From contig NZ_RCUW01000004.1 of the NCBI RefSeq assembly GCF_003667525.1, forward strand, positions 124,001-188,000: a DNA stretch of 64,000 nucleotides, written 5' to 3'. A program made the position numbers and the translations under genes. Every line of letters begins with the position of its first letter. Within the stretch, counting starts at the first letter, position 1. The notes under the pieces were generated by a model. That model did no database searches. It was not told where the DNA came from and saw only the letters and a list, made by a program, of their open reading frames with translations. Shown here piece by piece: positions 25,678 to 33,788 of the stretch. The stretch comes from Mycetocola_B reblochoni (lineage in GTDB: Bacteria > Actinomycetota > Actinomycetes > Actinomycetales > Microbacteriaceae).

Positions 25678-26934
25678 GTGCCCAGCTGGACCAGCCCCCA
25701 CATCCCCGTCCTCCCCGGCGTCGGCCTCCGCCCGCGCCTGCACGACACCGCACGCGACGCGCTCGTCGACCCGGTGGAGGGCGACACCGCCACCCTCTAC
25801 GTCTGCGGGATCACCCCCTACGACGCGACGCACCTCGGGCACGCGGCGACCTACCTGGCCTTCGACGTGCTCCGCCGTGTCTGGCAGGACGCGGGCGTCG
25901 ACGTGACGGCTGCGCAGAACGTCACCGACGTCGACGACCCACTGCTGGAACGCGCCGAGCAGAGGGGACTGGACTGGCGCGAGCTGGCCGAGTCGCAGAC
26001 CCGGCTCTACCGCGAGGACATGACCGCGCTAGGCGTCATCCCTCCCGAGCACTTTGTCCGGGTGACGGATGCCGTGCAGCGCATCGCGGACGCCGCGGCC
26101 GAGCTCGAACGGGCCGGGATCGGCTACCGGGTCGCGACCGACGACGCCGACGGGGACGACCTGTACCTCTCGGTCGACGCCGCCCGCAACGCCTACTGGC
26201 ATCTCGGGGCGACCAGCCGGCTCGATCTGGGGGAGATGATCCGGCTATCCGCCGAGCGAGGGGGCGACCCCCAGCGGGAGGGCAAGCGGCACGTGCTCGA
26301 CCCGCTGCTCTGGCGGGCCGCCCGCGAGGGCGAGCCGAGCTGGACCACAGCCGCGGGGCACGGCCGCCCCGGATGGCACGTCGAGTGCGCGGTGATCGCG
26401 ACCGAGGCGCTCGGCGCCCCCGTGACGGTCCAGGGCGGCGGAAGCGATCTGGTGTTCCCGCACCACGAGCTCAGCGCAGCGCACGCCAGCAACCTGACAC
26501 CGGCCCCGTTCGCCGCCGCCTACCTGCACACCGGCATGGTCGGCCTCGACGGCGAGAAGATGTCGAAGTCCCTCGGCAACCTCGTGCTCGTGTCCGAGCT
26601 TCGTGCGGCAGGGGTCGCGCCCGCGCTGATCCGGCTCGCGCTGCTGGAGCGCCACTACCGCGCCGACCAGGACTGGTCGGACGCGCGGCTGGACAGTGCT
26701 CGCGACCGCAGTGCCCGCTGGTCCGTGGCGTTCCGCACCGCCGAACGCGCGTCCCCGACGCTGCCGGCCGCGGTCGAGACGACGCTCCGCTCGGTTCGCG
26801 AGGCACTCGCCGACGACCTGGACACGCCGCGGGCGCTGGCGATCCTCGATGAGGCGGCCGAGCGCGGCACCGACGACACCGGAGTGCTCCGTCACGCCGT
26901 GCTCGCGCTGCTCGGGGTGGCCCTTCCCAGCTGA
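25678..26934 (+). CDS. mshC: Cysteine:GlcN-Ins ligase MshC (mycothiol synthesis)
   Basis: A 418-residue class I synthetase-like ligase. LYVCGITPYDATHLGHAATY has the zinc Cys and the HIGH-like THLGHA; GEKMSKS lies near residue 293. These features, together with GRPGWHVECAVIA, mark MshC rather than the full-length cysteinyl-tRNA synthetase. It joins cysteine to glucosaminyl-inositol with ATP, the penultimate step of mycothiol. This shows the organism uses mycothiol as its redox thiol. The start is GTG at 25678. Confidence 0.92.
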   Translation: MPSWTSPHIPVLPGVGLRPRLHDTARDALVDPVEGDTATLYVCGITPYDATHLGHAATYLAFDVLRRVWQDAGVDVTAAQNVTDVDDPLLERAEQRGLDWRELAESQTRLYREDMTALGVIPPEHFVRVTDAVQRIADAAAELERAGIGYRVATDDADGDDLYLSVDAARNAYWHLGATSRLDLGEMIRLSAERGGDPQREGKRHVLDPLLWRAAREGEPSWTTAAGHGRPGWHVECAVIATEALGAPVTVQGGGSDLVFPHHELSAAHASNLTPAPFAAAYLHTGMVGLDGEKMSKSLGNLVLVSELRAAGVAPALIRLALLERHYRADQDWSDARLDSARDRSARWSVAFRTAERASPTLPAAVETTLRSVREALADDLDTPRALAILDEAAERGTDDTGVLRHAVLALLGVALPS

Positions 26935-26962
26935 GTGATCGGTGCCGGTGACGGGCTGACGG

Positions 26963-27808
26963 TCAGGACCCGAGCGGCCCCTCGCCCCTGTCGCCCTTGC
27001 CCCTGTCGTCGTCGCGGCGCAGGTAGCGTTCGAACTCCTCGGCGATGGCCTCACCGCTCGCCTCTGGCGACTCCACCGTGTCCCTGGTGTGCTCGAGCTG
27101 CTGGATGTACTCGGCCATCTCCTCGTCGTCGTCGGCGATGGTGTCCACCCCCTGCTGCCACTGCTCGGCCTCGCGCGCCAGCGCCTCCGGCTCGACGGCC
27201 ACGCCGACCAGGGAGGCCACCTTGCGCACGAGGGCGAGCGCGGCCTTCGGGTTGGGCGTGCTGTGCACGTAGTGCGGGACCTGGGCCCACATCATCAGCG
27301 TCGGGATGCCCGCCGTCTCCGCGCTGTCTGCCAGCACGGAGGACAGCCCGACCGGTCCCTCGTACTGACTGCGCTCCAGCTGCAGCCGGTCCCTGACCTC
27401 CTCGTTGTCGGAGCTCAGCGTGATGGGGGTCTCCCTGGTGTGCGGGGCGTCGGCCAGCAGGCTGCCGAGCAGGATCATGTGCTCCACGTCATGGGCGAGC
27501 GCGATGTCGAGGATCTCGGCGACGAAGGCCTGCCAGCTGCGCGCCGGCTCCTGCGCGAGCAGGACGAGGAGCCGTCCGTCGTCCGCCGGCGTGTAGAGCT
27601 GAGCCCCCGGCCAGACGATCTCTCTGGTGCCGTCGCCGCGGATGCTGATCCGGGGCCGGGAGAACTGGTAGTCGTAGTACGGCTCGGGGTCGATCGAGCG
27701 GGCCAGACGGAGGCCGGCCCTGTCCCTCAGCTCCGTGGCGGCGCGCGTGGACGCCTCGCCGGCGTCGGTCCAGCCGTCGAAGGCCACGATGAGTACCCGG
27801 CCGTTCAC
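26963..27808 (-). CDS. PAC2-family protein (proteasome-assembly-chaperone fold)
   Basis: A 281-residue PAC2-domain protein. The core includes VLIVAFDGWTDAGEAST, LLGSLLADAPHTR and the GIPTLMMWAQVPHYV segment. PAC2 proteins in archaea and eukaryotes act as proteasome chaperones; in actinobacteria without proteasomes their role is unknown. The acidic C-terminus (DDDEEMAEYI, then a Lys/Arg/Asp tail) may be disordered. The GTG at 27808 is the first good start; a minus-strand -10 box lies about 36 nt upstream. It is divergent from the HAD-TrmI gene. Confidence 0.82.
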   Translation of the reverse strand: MNGRVLIVAFDGWTDAGEASTRAATELRDRAGLRLARSIDPEPYYDYQFSRPRISIRGDGTREIVWPGAQLYTPADDGRLLVLLAQEPARSWQAFVAEILDIALAHDVEHMILLGSLLADAPHTRETPITLSSDNEEVRDRLQLERSQYEGPVGLSSVLADSAETAGIPTLMMWAQVPHYVHSTPNPKAALALVRKVASLVGVAVEPEALAREAEQWQQGVDTIADDDEEMAEYIQQLEHTRDTVESPEASGEAIAEEFERYLRRDDDRGKGDRGEGPLGS

Positions 27809-27843
27809 GCAGCCGTCCGCCGAATCCGTTCCCGCATCTGACC

Positions 27844-27849
27844 AGGATA
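27844..27849 (-). promoter_or_regulatory. Putative -10 box for the PAC2 gene
   Basis: TATCCT on the minus strand within the 72-bp divergent spacer, only 17 bp from the opposing -10 at 27867-27872. Confidence 0.4.
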
Positions 27850-27866
27850 GGCCCCGCGGGACCAGA

Positions 27867-27872
27867 TAGCAT
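27867..27872 (+). promoter_or_regulatory. -10 box of a probable leaderless promoter (HAD-TrmI)
   Basis: TAGCAT, then 8 nt, then the GTG at 27881. Confidence 0.5.
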
Positions 27873-27880
27873 GGTGCCCC

Positions 27881-29590
27881 GTGAGCATTCCCGCACCCGC
27901 CGCAGTCCTCTGGGACATGGACGGCACCATCGTCGACACCGAGCCGTTCTGGATCGAGTGCGAGACCGCGCTCGTTCAGGAGCACGGCGGCACCTGGAGC
28001 CACGAGCAGGCCATGCGAATGGTCGGATCGGGGCTGTGGGAGAGCGCGGAGGTCCTCCGCGCCGCCGGCGTCGACCTGGAGCCGGACGACCTCGTCACCA
28101 CACTGACCGGACGTGTCATGGGCCTCATCGCCGAGAGGGGACTTCCGTTCCGTCCCGGCGCACGGGAGCTCATCGCCGAGTTCGCGGAGCGCCGCGTGCC
28201 CCAGGCGATCGTCACCATGTCGATCCTGCCGATGGCGCGCGCCGTCGCGGCGCTGCTGCCGGAGGGCACCTTCGACACGCTCGTCACCGGCGATGCCGTC
28301 CCGCTGCCGAAACCCCACCCCGATCCCTATCTGCTCGCGGCGGAGCGCCTCGGCGTCGACATCGCGGACTGCATCGCGCTCGAGGACTCGCCGACGGGCC
28401 TGCGTGCCGCCGTCGCGTCCGGGGCAACGGCCGTCGCCGTGCCGCACGCCGTGCCGATCCCCTCCGGCCCCGACCACCACACACTTCCCACGCTCGCCGG
28501 CGTGGATGCCGACCGTCTGATCGCCCTGCACACGGGCCGCACGAACGAAGGAACCCCCCCGAGCATGACCACCGCTTCACCGGCCAACAGCGGGCCGTTC
28601 CGCTACGGCGACCGGGTCCAGCTCACCGGACCCAAGAACAAACTGCACACCATCGCCCTCAAGCCGGGCGCGTCGTTCCACACCCATCGCGGGTTCATCA
28701 ACCACGACGACCTCGTCGGGCTGCCGGACGGCTCCGTGGTCAGCAACTCGGTCGGCGTCGAGCACCTCGCGTTGCGTCCGCTGCTGTCGGACTTCGTCAT
28801 GTCGATGCCGCGCGGCGCCGCGATCATCTACCCGAAGGACGCCGCGCAGATCATCGCGCAGGCAGACATCTTCCCCGGCGCGCGCGTCGTCGAGGCGGGG
28901 GTCGGCTCCGGCGCGCTGTCGATGTGGCTCCTGCGCGCCCTCGGACCGCAGGGGCGGCTGTTCTCGTTCGAGCGCCGTGAGGAGTTCGCCGATGTCGCCG
29001 TCGACAACGTCACCACGTTCTTCGGGCACGCCCAGGACAACTGGACCGTCACGGTCGGCGACCTGGCCGAGGCGTTGCCGGGCACCGTGCCCGACGGCGA
29101 GGCCGATCGGGTCGTGCTGGACATGCTCGCGCCCTGGGACTGCATCGAGGCCGCGGCCGACGCGCTGACGCCCGGAGGGGTGCTGCTGTGCTACATCGCG
29201 ACCGTCACCCAGCTCTCGAGGGTCGCGGAGGCCATCCGGGCGTCCGGCAGGTTCACGAACCCGCAGTCGACCGAGACCATGGTGCGGGGGTGGCACGTCG
29301 AGGGTCTCGCCGTGCGCCCGGAGCACCGCATGATCGGTCATACCGGGTTCCTCCTCACGGCCAGGCGCCTCGCCGACGGTGCCGTGCTGCCCGAGCTCAA
29401 GCGCAGGGCGAGCAAGTCGTCCTACAGCGACGCGGACGTCGAGATCTGGACGCCCGGGGCGCTGGGGGAGCGCACCATGAGCGACAAGAGCATCCGGAAG
29501 CGTCAGAGGGAGGCCGCGAAGGCAGCCGCCCTGTCGCTGTCGAAGGAACAGCAGGGCCCCGATGCGGGCTCTGTCCCCTCCGGCGACTAA
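27881..29590 (+). CDS. trmI: In-frame fusion: HAD hydrolase + tRNA m1A58 methyltransferase (TrmI)
   Basis: One open frame of 569 codons joins two usually separate proteins. Residues 1-228 are a HAD-IA phosphatase with nucleophile motif WDMDGTIVDTE, motif II VTMSI, the Lys in LPKPHPDPY, and ALEDSPTG. Residues 229-569 are TrmI, with the SAM site VVEAGVGSGALSMWLLRALG, LDMLAPWD and FSFERREEFA. TrmI methylates A58 of tRNA. No stop codon separates the domains. An internal in-frame ATG at 28565, with GAAGGA 12 nt upstream, could also give free TrmI of 341 residues. So both a fused and a separate product are possible. Confidence 0.85.
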   Translation: MSIPAPAAVLWDMDGTIVDTEPFWIECETALVQEHGGTWSHEQAMRMVGSGLWESAEVLRAAGVDLEPDDLVTTLTGRVMGLIAERGLPFRPGARELIAEFAERRVPQAIVTMSILPMARAVAALLPEGTFDTLVTGDAVPLPKPHPDPYLLAAERLGVDIADCIALEDSPTGLRAAVASGATAVAVPHAVPIPSGPDHHTLPTLAGVDADRLIALHTGRTNEGTPPSMTTASPANSGPFRYGDRVQLTGPKNKLHTIALKPGASFHTHRGFINHDDLVGLPDGSVVSNSVGVEHLALRPLLSDFVMSMPRGAAIIYPKDAAQIIAQADIFPGARVVEAGVGSGALSMWLLRALGPQGRLFSFERREEFADVAVDNVTTFFGHAQDNWTVTVGDLAEALPGTVPDGEADRVVLDMLAPWDCIEAAADALTPGGVLLCYIATVTQLSRVAEAIRASGRFTNPQSTETMVRGWHVEGLAVRPEHRMIGHTGFLLTARRLADGAVLPELKRRASKSSYSDADVEIWTPGALGERTMSDKSIRKRQREAAKAAALSLSKEQQGPDAGSVPSGD

Positions 29591-29635
29591 ACTCGTGTCG
29601 TCGGTGATCGCCGACCGCCGTCGAAGTGAGGTTAC

Positions 29636-30613
29636 GTGTCCAAGGTTCCCGCCGTCCTGCTGTCCTCCGTCCTCGTGCTCGCCGGCCTGACCGCGTGCTC
29701 GACGGCGCCCGCGACGTCGGCGTCGGACTGCGAGCCCGTCGTCCAGGGCGGCTCGACCTCGACGGCCGTCCGGGTGTCGTCCGACCTCGCCGAGGAGCCG
29801 GACGCGCACTTCAGCGCACCGCTGGACGGCACGGTCACCGAGCGCACCGTCGCCGTCGCCGGTGACGGCCCGGTCGTCACCGAGGACACGCTTCCGTCGG
29901 TGACGTTCAGCATCTACGACGGGACGACCGGCGACGAGGTCGTCTCCACCGGCATCGACGCGCCCACGCTGGCGACGGCCCTCGCGGCGCAGGCGCCGGT
30001 CATCGACGACGCCCTCCAGTGCGCCACCGGCGGGTCCCGCCTCGTCGTCACCCTCGGCGGCGAGGACGCGGCACCGTTGGCCCAGGCGTTCGCCGGCTAC
30101 GGTGTCGCCGCCGACTCGACCATCGTCGTCGCGATCGACGTGCACGATGTGCTGCCGCGCGTGGCCTCCGGGTCGCCGCAGGCCGTGTTCGCTTCCGGTC
30201 TGCCCGCCGTCGTGCAGGACGCCGAGGGCACACCCGGCATCAACATCCCCTCAACCCCCGCCCCGTCCACGCTCCGGGTGGCGGAGCTCATCGCCGGCGA
30301 CGGCGCACCGGTGGACACCGACCGCCCCGTCCTGGTCAACGCGATGATCGTGCTGTGGGACGACGGCCAGATCGTCAGCTCCAGCTGGCAGGACAACACG
30401 CCGAGCCTGCTCGACGTCAGCAGCATCGCCGCGGACGATGCCATGGGCCAGACCTTCACCACCATGCTCAGCGACCGCACCGCGGGCTCCCGCGTCGTCG
30501 CGGTCGTCCCGCCGGAGAACGGCTACGGTGCGGAGGGCGCCGGGCAGATCCCCGGCGGAGCGACCCAGATCATCGTCCTCGACGTCCTGGGCAACCTCGG
30601 CGACGGACAGTAG
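29636..30613 (+). CDS. FKBP-type peptidyl-prolyl isomerase lipoprotein
   Basis: A 325-residue exported lipoprotein: the signal peptide ends in the lipobox LTAC (Cys near residue 21). The C-terminal 100 residues resemble an FKBP domain (VLVNAMIVLWDDGQIVSSSW, VAVVPPENGYGAEG, IIVLDVLG). The preceding 180 residues may be a decayed second FKBP unit. It would act as a foldase outside the membrane. Start codon is GTG, as part of GTTACGTG. It precedes pafB by 18 nt. Confidence 0.78.
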   Translation: MSKVPAVLLSSVLVLAGLTACSTAPATSASDCEPVVQGGSTSTAVRVSSDLAEEPDAHFSAPLDGTVTERTVAVAGDGPVVTEDTLPSVTFSIYDGTTGDEVVSTGIDAPTLATALAAQAPVIDDALQCATGGSRLVVTLGGEDAAPLAQAFAGYGVAADSTIVVAIDVHDVLPRVASGSPQAVFASGLPAVVQDAEGTPGINIPSTPAPSTLRVAELIAGDGAPVDTDRPVLVNAMIVLWDDGQIVSSSWQDNTPSLLDVSSIAADDAMGQTFTTMLSDRTAGSRVVAVVPPENGYGAEGAGQIPGGATQIIVLDVLGNLGDGQ

Positions 30614-30631
30614 CAGGGGAGCGGCGACCAG

Positions 30632-31678
30632 ATGGCGGCACGGAGTCCCGGCATTCCGGCGCAGGAGCGCCTGTTCTCGCTGGTGCTGGCATTGCTGGCC
30701 AGTGAGCACGGCCTGAGCAAGTCGGACATCCTGTCGACGGTGCAGGGATACCGTCAGCGTTATGACTCCTCCGGAGGCAACCAGAGCCTGGAGCGGCAGT
30801 TCGAGCGGGACAAGGACGACCTCAGGGAGCTCGGCATCCCCATCGAGACGACCGAGCCCCCGGGGGAGCAGGGCAACAACCAGTTGTTGCGCTACCGCAT
30901 TCCACGCGGGGAGTACGAGCTGCCGACCGAGCTCACCTTCACCCCGGAGGAGATGGCCGTGCTCAGCCTGGCCGGCACCGTCTGGCGCGAGGGGGCGCTG
31001 TCATCGCAGTCGCAGCGGGCGCTGCTCAAGCTGCGCTCCCTCGGCGCCCACACCGCGCAGACGCCGATCAGCTACGCCCCGCGCGTCTCGATCGCCGAGG
31101 ACTCCTTCGCCCCGCTCTCCAGTGCGCTCGACCGCAAGCGTCTGGCGGAGTTCCGGTACCTCAAGCCCGGCCGTCTCGACGCCGAGGTGCGCCGGGTCGC
31201 TCCGTTGGCACTCGTGCAGCACCACGGCCGCTGGCACCTGTACGCGCACGACGCGTCCGCGGACGCGCCGCGGACCTTCCTTCTGTCCCGGATCGTCGGT
31301 CCGGTTCGCGAGCTCACCACCGCCCACACCTGGCCGCTCGACGGGGCGGCGGCCGCGGCGCTCGAGGGCCTTGACCGGCTCTGGGAGCGCCAGGAGGCCG
31401 TGATCGTCGCGAGCGAGGGAAGCGACGCCCGGCTGCGGCTCGGCGCGAGGGCCCATGCCGACGACGACGGCACGCTCCGGGTCCATTACACGGACGGTGA
31501 GCTTCTCGCCGATGAACTGGCCGGGTACGGGCCCGACATCGTCGTGCACTCGCCGGCGTCGCTCGTCGACGCGGTGCGGCTGCGCCTCGGACGTGTCCGC
31601 GCCCTTCACTCCGCGGGCGCCGGGTCGACGCAGCGCCCTGGTGCTCCGGCTGCGTCCGAGCAGAGGGGGGACCGCTGA
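30632..31678 (+). CDS. pafB: WYL-domain transcriptional regulator PafB
   Basis: A 348-residue regulator: N-terminal winged HTH (about 10-85; LFSLVLALLASEHGLSKSDI), then a WYL domain (about 155-235) containing LAEFRYLKPG and the ligand strand GRWHLYAHD. PafB with PafC activates DNA-damage genes independently of RecA/LexA in actinobacteria. The stop overlaps the pafC start (TGATG), so they are translationally coupled. The pafA/prcBA proteasome genes that flank pafBC in mycobacteria are absent. Confidence 0.87.
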   Translation: MAARSPGIPAQERLFSLVLALLASEHGLSKSDILSTVQGYRQRYDSSGGNQSLERQFERDKDDLRELGIPIETTEPPGEQGNNQLLRYRIPRGEYELPTELTFTPEEMAVLSLAGTVWREGALSSQSQRALLKLRSLGAHTAQTPISYAPRVSIAEDSFAPLSSALDRKRLAEFRYLKPGRLDAEVRRVAPLALVQHHGRWHLYAHDASADAPRTFLLSRIVGPVRELTTAHTWPLDGAAAAALEGLDRLWERQEAVIVASEGSDARLRLGARAHADDDGTLRVHYTDGELLADELAGYGPDIVVHSPASLVDAVRLRLGRVRALHSAGAGSTQRPGAPAASEQRGDR

Positions 31679-32682
31679 TGGCCGCGCGCGCACCGCAGGG
31701 TGCCAGGGACAAGCTCGCCTTCCTGCTCGCTCTCGTTCCGTACCTTCTCGACAGGGAGCGGGCCGACGTCGCGGAGGTGGCGGAGCACTTCAGCGTGAGC
31801 GAGGCCGAGGTCCGCCAGGCGGTCCGGCTCATCGCGGTGTCGGGCGTGCCGGGGGAGACCGACGCGTACCTGCCCGGCGATCTCTTCGACATCGACTGGG
31901 GAGCGTTCGAGGACGACGACGAGATCGTCATCACGCACCGGGTCGTCATCAACGAGCCACCGCGTTTCTCCTCGCGGGAGGCCGCGGCGCTGCTGGCCGG
32001 GCTCCAGTACCTGTCGGCGCTTCCCTCGGCCGGAGGACACGAGGTCCTCGACTCCGTGATGACGAAGCTCTCGCGCAGTGCCTCGGCCGAGCCCAGCCAG
32101 CTCGCCGTGCAGAGCGCGGGCGATGCCGATCGCATCCTCGCGACCGTCGCAGCGGCGGTGGACGCCGGCCTCAGCGTCGAGTTCGACTACCGCACCGCAC
32201 GGGGCACGAGCGAGCGCCGCGTCGTCGACCCGCTCCGCGTCGACTCGGTCGACTCGGACTGGTACCTGCGCGCGTGGGACAGGCGCCGCGAGGCCGTGCG
32301 GACCTTCCGCGTCGACCGGATGTCGGCGGTGACGCAGGGCAGTCAGGCGATCAGCACGCGCCCCGGCGACGTCGCGGTGCCCGACGCGCTGTTCTCCCCG
32401 TCCGATCAGGACACCTGCGTGACGGTCCTCGTCGACGTCCAGATCCTGCCGTTCCTCGGCGAGTACGTCGACTCCGTGCCTGATGAGGTGCCCGCGGCCG
32501 GCCGCGTCGAGATCGGCCTCCGCCTGGCGCACCCGGACGTGGTCTCGCGGATCGCGGCGCGCTTCGCCGGCCTGATGGAGGTCGTCGACCCGGTCGAGCT
32601 TCGCGATGAGGTGCGTTCCTGGGCGCAGTCCGCTCTGGACGCCTACGAGACGGTGCCGCCGTCCAGCGACCGGGCGGACTGA
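31678..32682 (+). CDS. pafC: WYL-domain transcriptional regulator PafC
   Basis: A 334-residue partner of PafB with the same layout: HTH (FLLALVPYLLDRERADVAEV), a middle domain, and a WYL core (VEFDYRTARG and DSDWYLRAWDRRREAVRTFR, ending in the WCX extension). The heterodimer is thought to sense a DNA-damage signal. Gene order pafB-pafC-tatA-tatC-helY is conserved among actinobacteria. Confidence 0.87.
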   Translation: MAARAPQGARDKLAFLLALVPYLLDRERADVAEVAEHFSVSEAEVRQAVRLIAVSGVPGETDAYLPGDLFDIDWGAFEDDDEIVITHRVVINEPPRFSSREAAALLAGLQYLSALPSAGGHEVLDSVMTKLSRSASAEPSQLAVQSAGDADRILATVAAAVDAGLSVEFDYRTARGTSERRVVDPLRVDSVDSDWYLRAWDRRREAVRTFRVDRMSAVTQGSQAISTRPGDVAVPDALFSPSDQDTCVTVLVDVQILPFLGEYVDSVPDEVPAAGRVEIGLRLAHPDVVSRIAARFAGLMEVVDPVELRDEVRSWAQSALDAYETVPPSSDRAD

Positions 32683-32687
32683 GCGGG

Positions 32688-32693
32688 TAGACT
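32688..32693 (+). promoter_or_regulatory. Putative -10 box for tatA-tatC
   Basis: TAGACT, 24 nt upstream of the tatA ATG; a CGGAGGA ribosome site lies between. Confidence 0.45.
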
Positions 32694-32717
32694 GCACTGA
32701 CGACCCGGAGGACTCTC

Positions 32718-32990
32718 ATGTTTAGCAACCTCGGTGGACCCCACCTGATCATCATCCTGTTCATCATCATCCTGCTGTTCGGCGCGCCCAAGCTGCCGGC
32801 GCTGGCGCGCAGCCTCGGCCAGTCGATGAAGATCTTCCGCAGCGAGGTGAGCACCAAGAACGGTGCCGCATCCGGCACGGACGCCGCTGACGGGACGACG
32901 AGCACGCCGGCGGCTCCGACGGAGAACACCGCCCCCGGACCGACCGCGACGAGCGACACGACCGGCGGCGACACCCGACCCAGCGCCTAG
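32718..32990 (+). CDS. tatA: Sec-independent translocase subunit TatA
   Basis: A 90-residue protein: an N-terminal membrane helix (about 8-22, LIIILFIIILLFGAPKLPAL), the FGxxKLP hinge, then an amphipathic helix (LARSLGQSMKIFRSEV) and a Thr/Ala/Pro-rich tail. TatA forms the pore for folded-protein export. It is followed 9 nt later by tatC; tatB is not here. Confidence 0.9.
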   Translation: MFSNLGGPHLIIILFIIILLFGAPKLPALARSLGQSMKIFRSEVSTKNGAASGTDAADGTTSTPAAPTENTAPGPTATSDTTGGDTRPSA

Positions 32991-32999
32991 CGAGCGTCG

Positions 33000-33788
33000 G
33001 TGAGTCCCCGCGCCACCCGCAACCGCGAGGGCCGGATGTCCCTCGGAGCCCACCTGGTCGAGCTCCGCAAACGTCTGGTGCTGGCCGCCATCGGCGTCGG
33101 CCTGGGAATGGTCCTCGGTTTCGTCGTCTCCGGCTGGGTGATCGAGCAGATCACCATCCCGATCGAGACGATCGCCGAGTCCCGCAACGCCTCCCTCAAC
33201 TTCGACACCGTCACTTCGAGCTTCGACCTCCGGCTCAAGGTGGCGCTGACGGTCGGGGTCGTGGCGTCCTCACCCGTGTGGCTCTACCAGATCTGGGCGT
33301 TCCTCGTCCCCGGTCTGACGCGCAAGGAGGTGCTCTACGCGCTCGGCTTCCTCGGCAGCGCGGTCCCGCTCTTCCTCATCGGCTGCTCGGCCGGCTGGCT
33401 GGTCATGCCGCACATCGTGAAACTCATGGCGGGGTTCACCCCGTCCGAGAACGCGACCAACCTGTACCAGGCGTCCTACTACTACGACTTCGTCCTGAAG
33501 CTCATGCTCGCGGTCGGCATCGCCTTCGTCCTGCCGGTGTTCCTCGTCCTGCTCAACTTCGTCGGTGTGCTCTCCGCAGCTGCGATCATCGGCGGCTGGC
33601 GGATCGCCATCCTCGTGATCGTGCTGTTCTGCGCGCTGGCGACGCCCGCGGCCGACGTGATCTCGATGTTCCTGCTGGCGATCCCGATGATCGTGCTCTA
33701 CTTCGCCGCGTACGGCGTCGCCTGGCTGCATGACCGGCGGGCGCGTCGGCGCTCCGATGCCCTCGCGGCGGAAACGGCCCCCCTGTGA
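33000..33788 (+). CDS. tatC: Sec-independent translocase subunit TatC
   Basis: A 262-residue membrane protein with six hydrophobic helices and the conserved N-terminus SLGAHLVELRKRLVLAAIGV (the LRxRL motif). It is the receptor for twin-arginine signal peptides. The GTG start at 33000 and an ATG at 33036 are both possible; both keep the core. The stop overlaps the helicase GTG (GTGA). QcrA, a Rieske protein and known Tat client type, is encoded in the same window. Confidence 0.92.
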   Translation: MSPRATRNREGRMSLGAHLVELRKRLVLAAIGVGLGMVLGFVVSGWVIEQITIPIETIAESRNASLNFDTVTSSFDLRLKVALTVGVVASSPVWLYQIWAFLVPGLTRKEVLYALGFLGSAVPLFLIGCSAGWLVMPHIVKLMAGFTPSENATNLYQASYYYDFVLKLMLAVGIAFVLPVFLVLLNFVGVLSAAAIIGGWRIAILVIVLFCALATPAADVISMFLLAIPMIVLYFAAYGVAWLHDRRARRRSDALAAETAPL

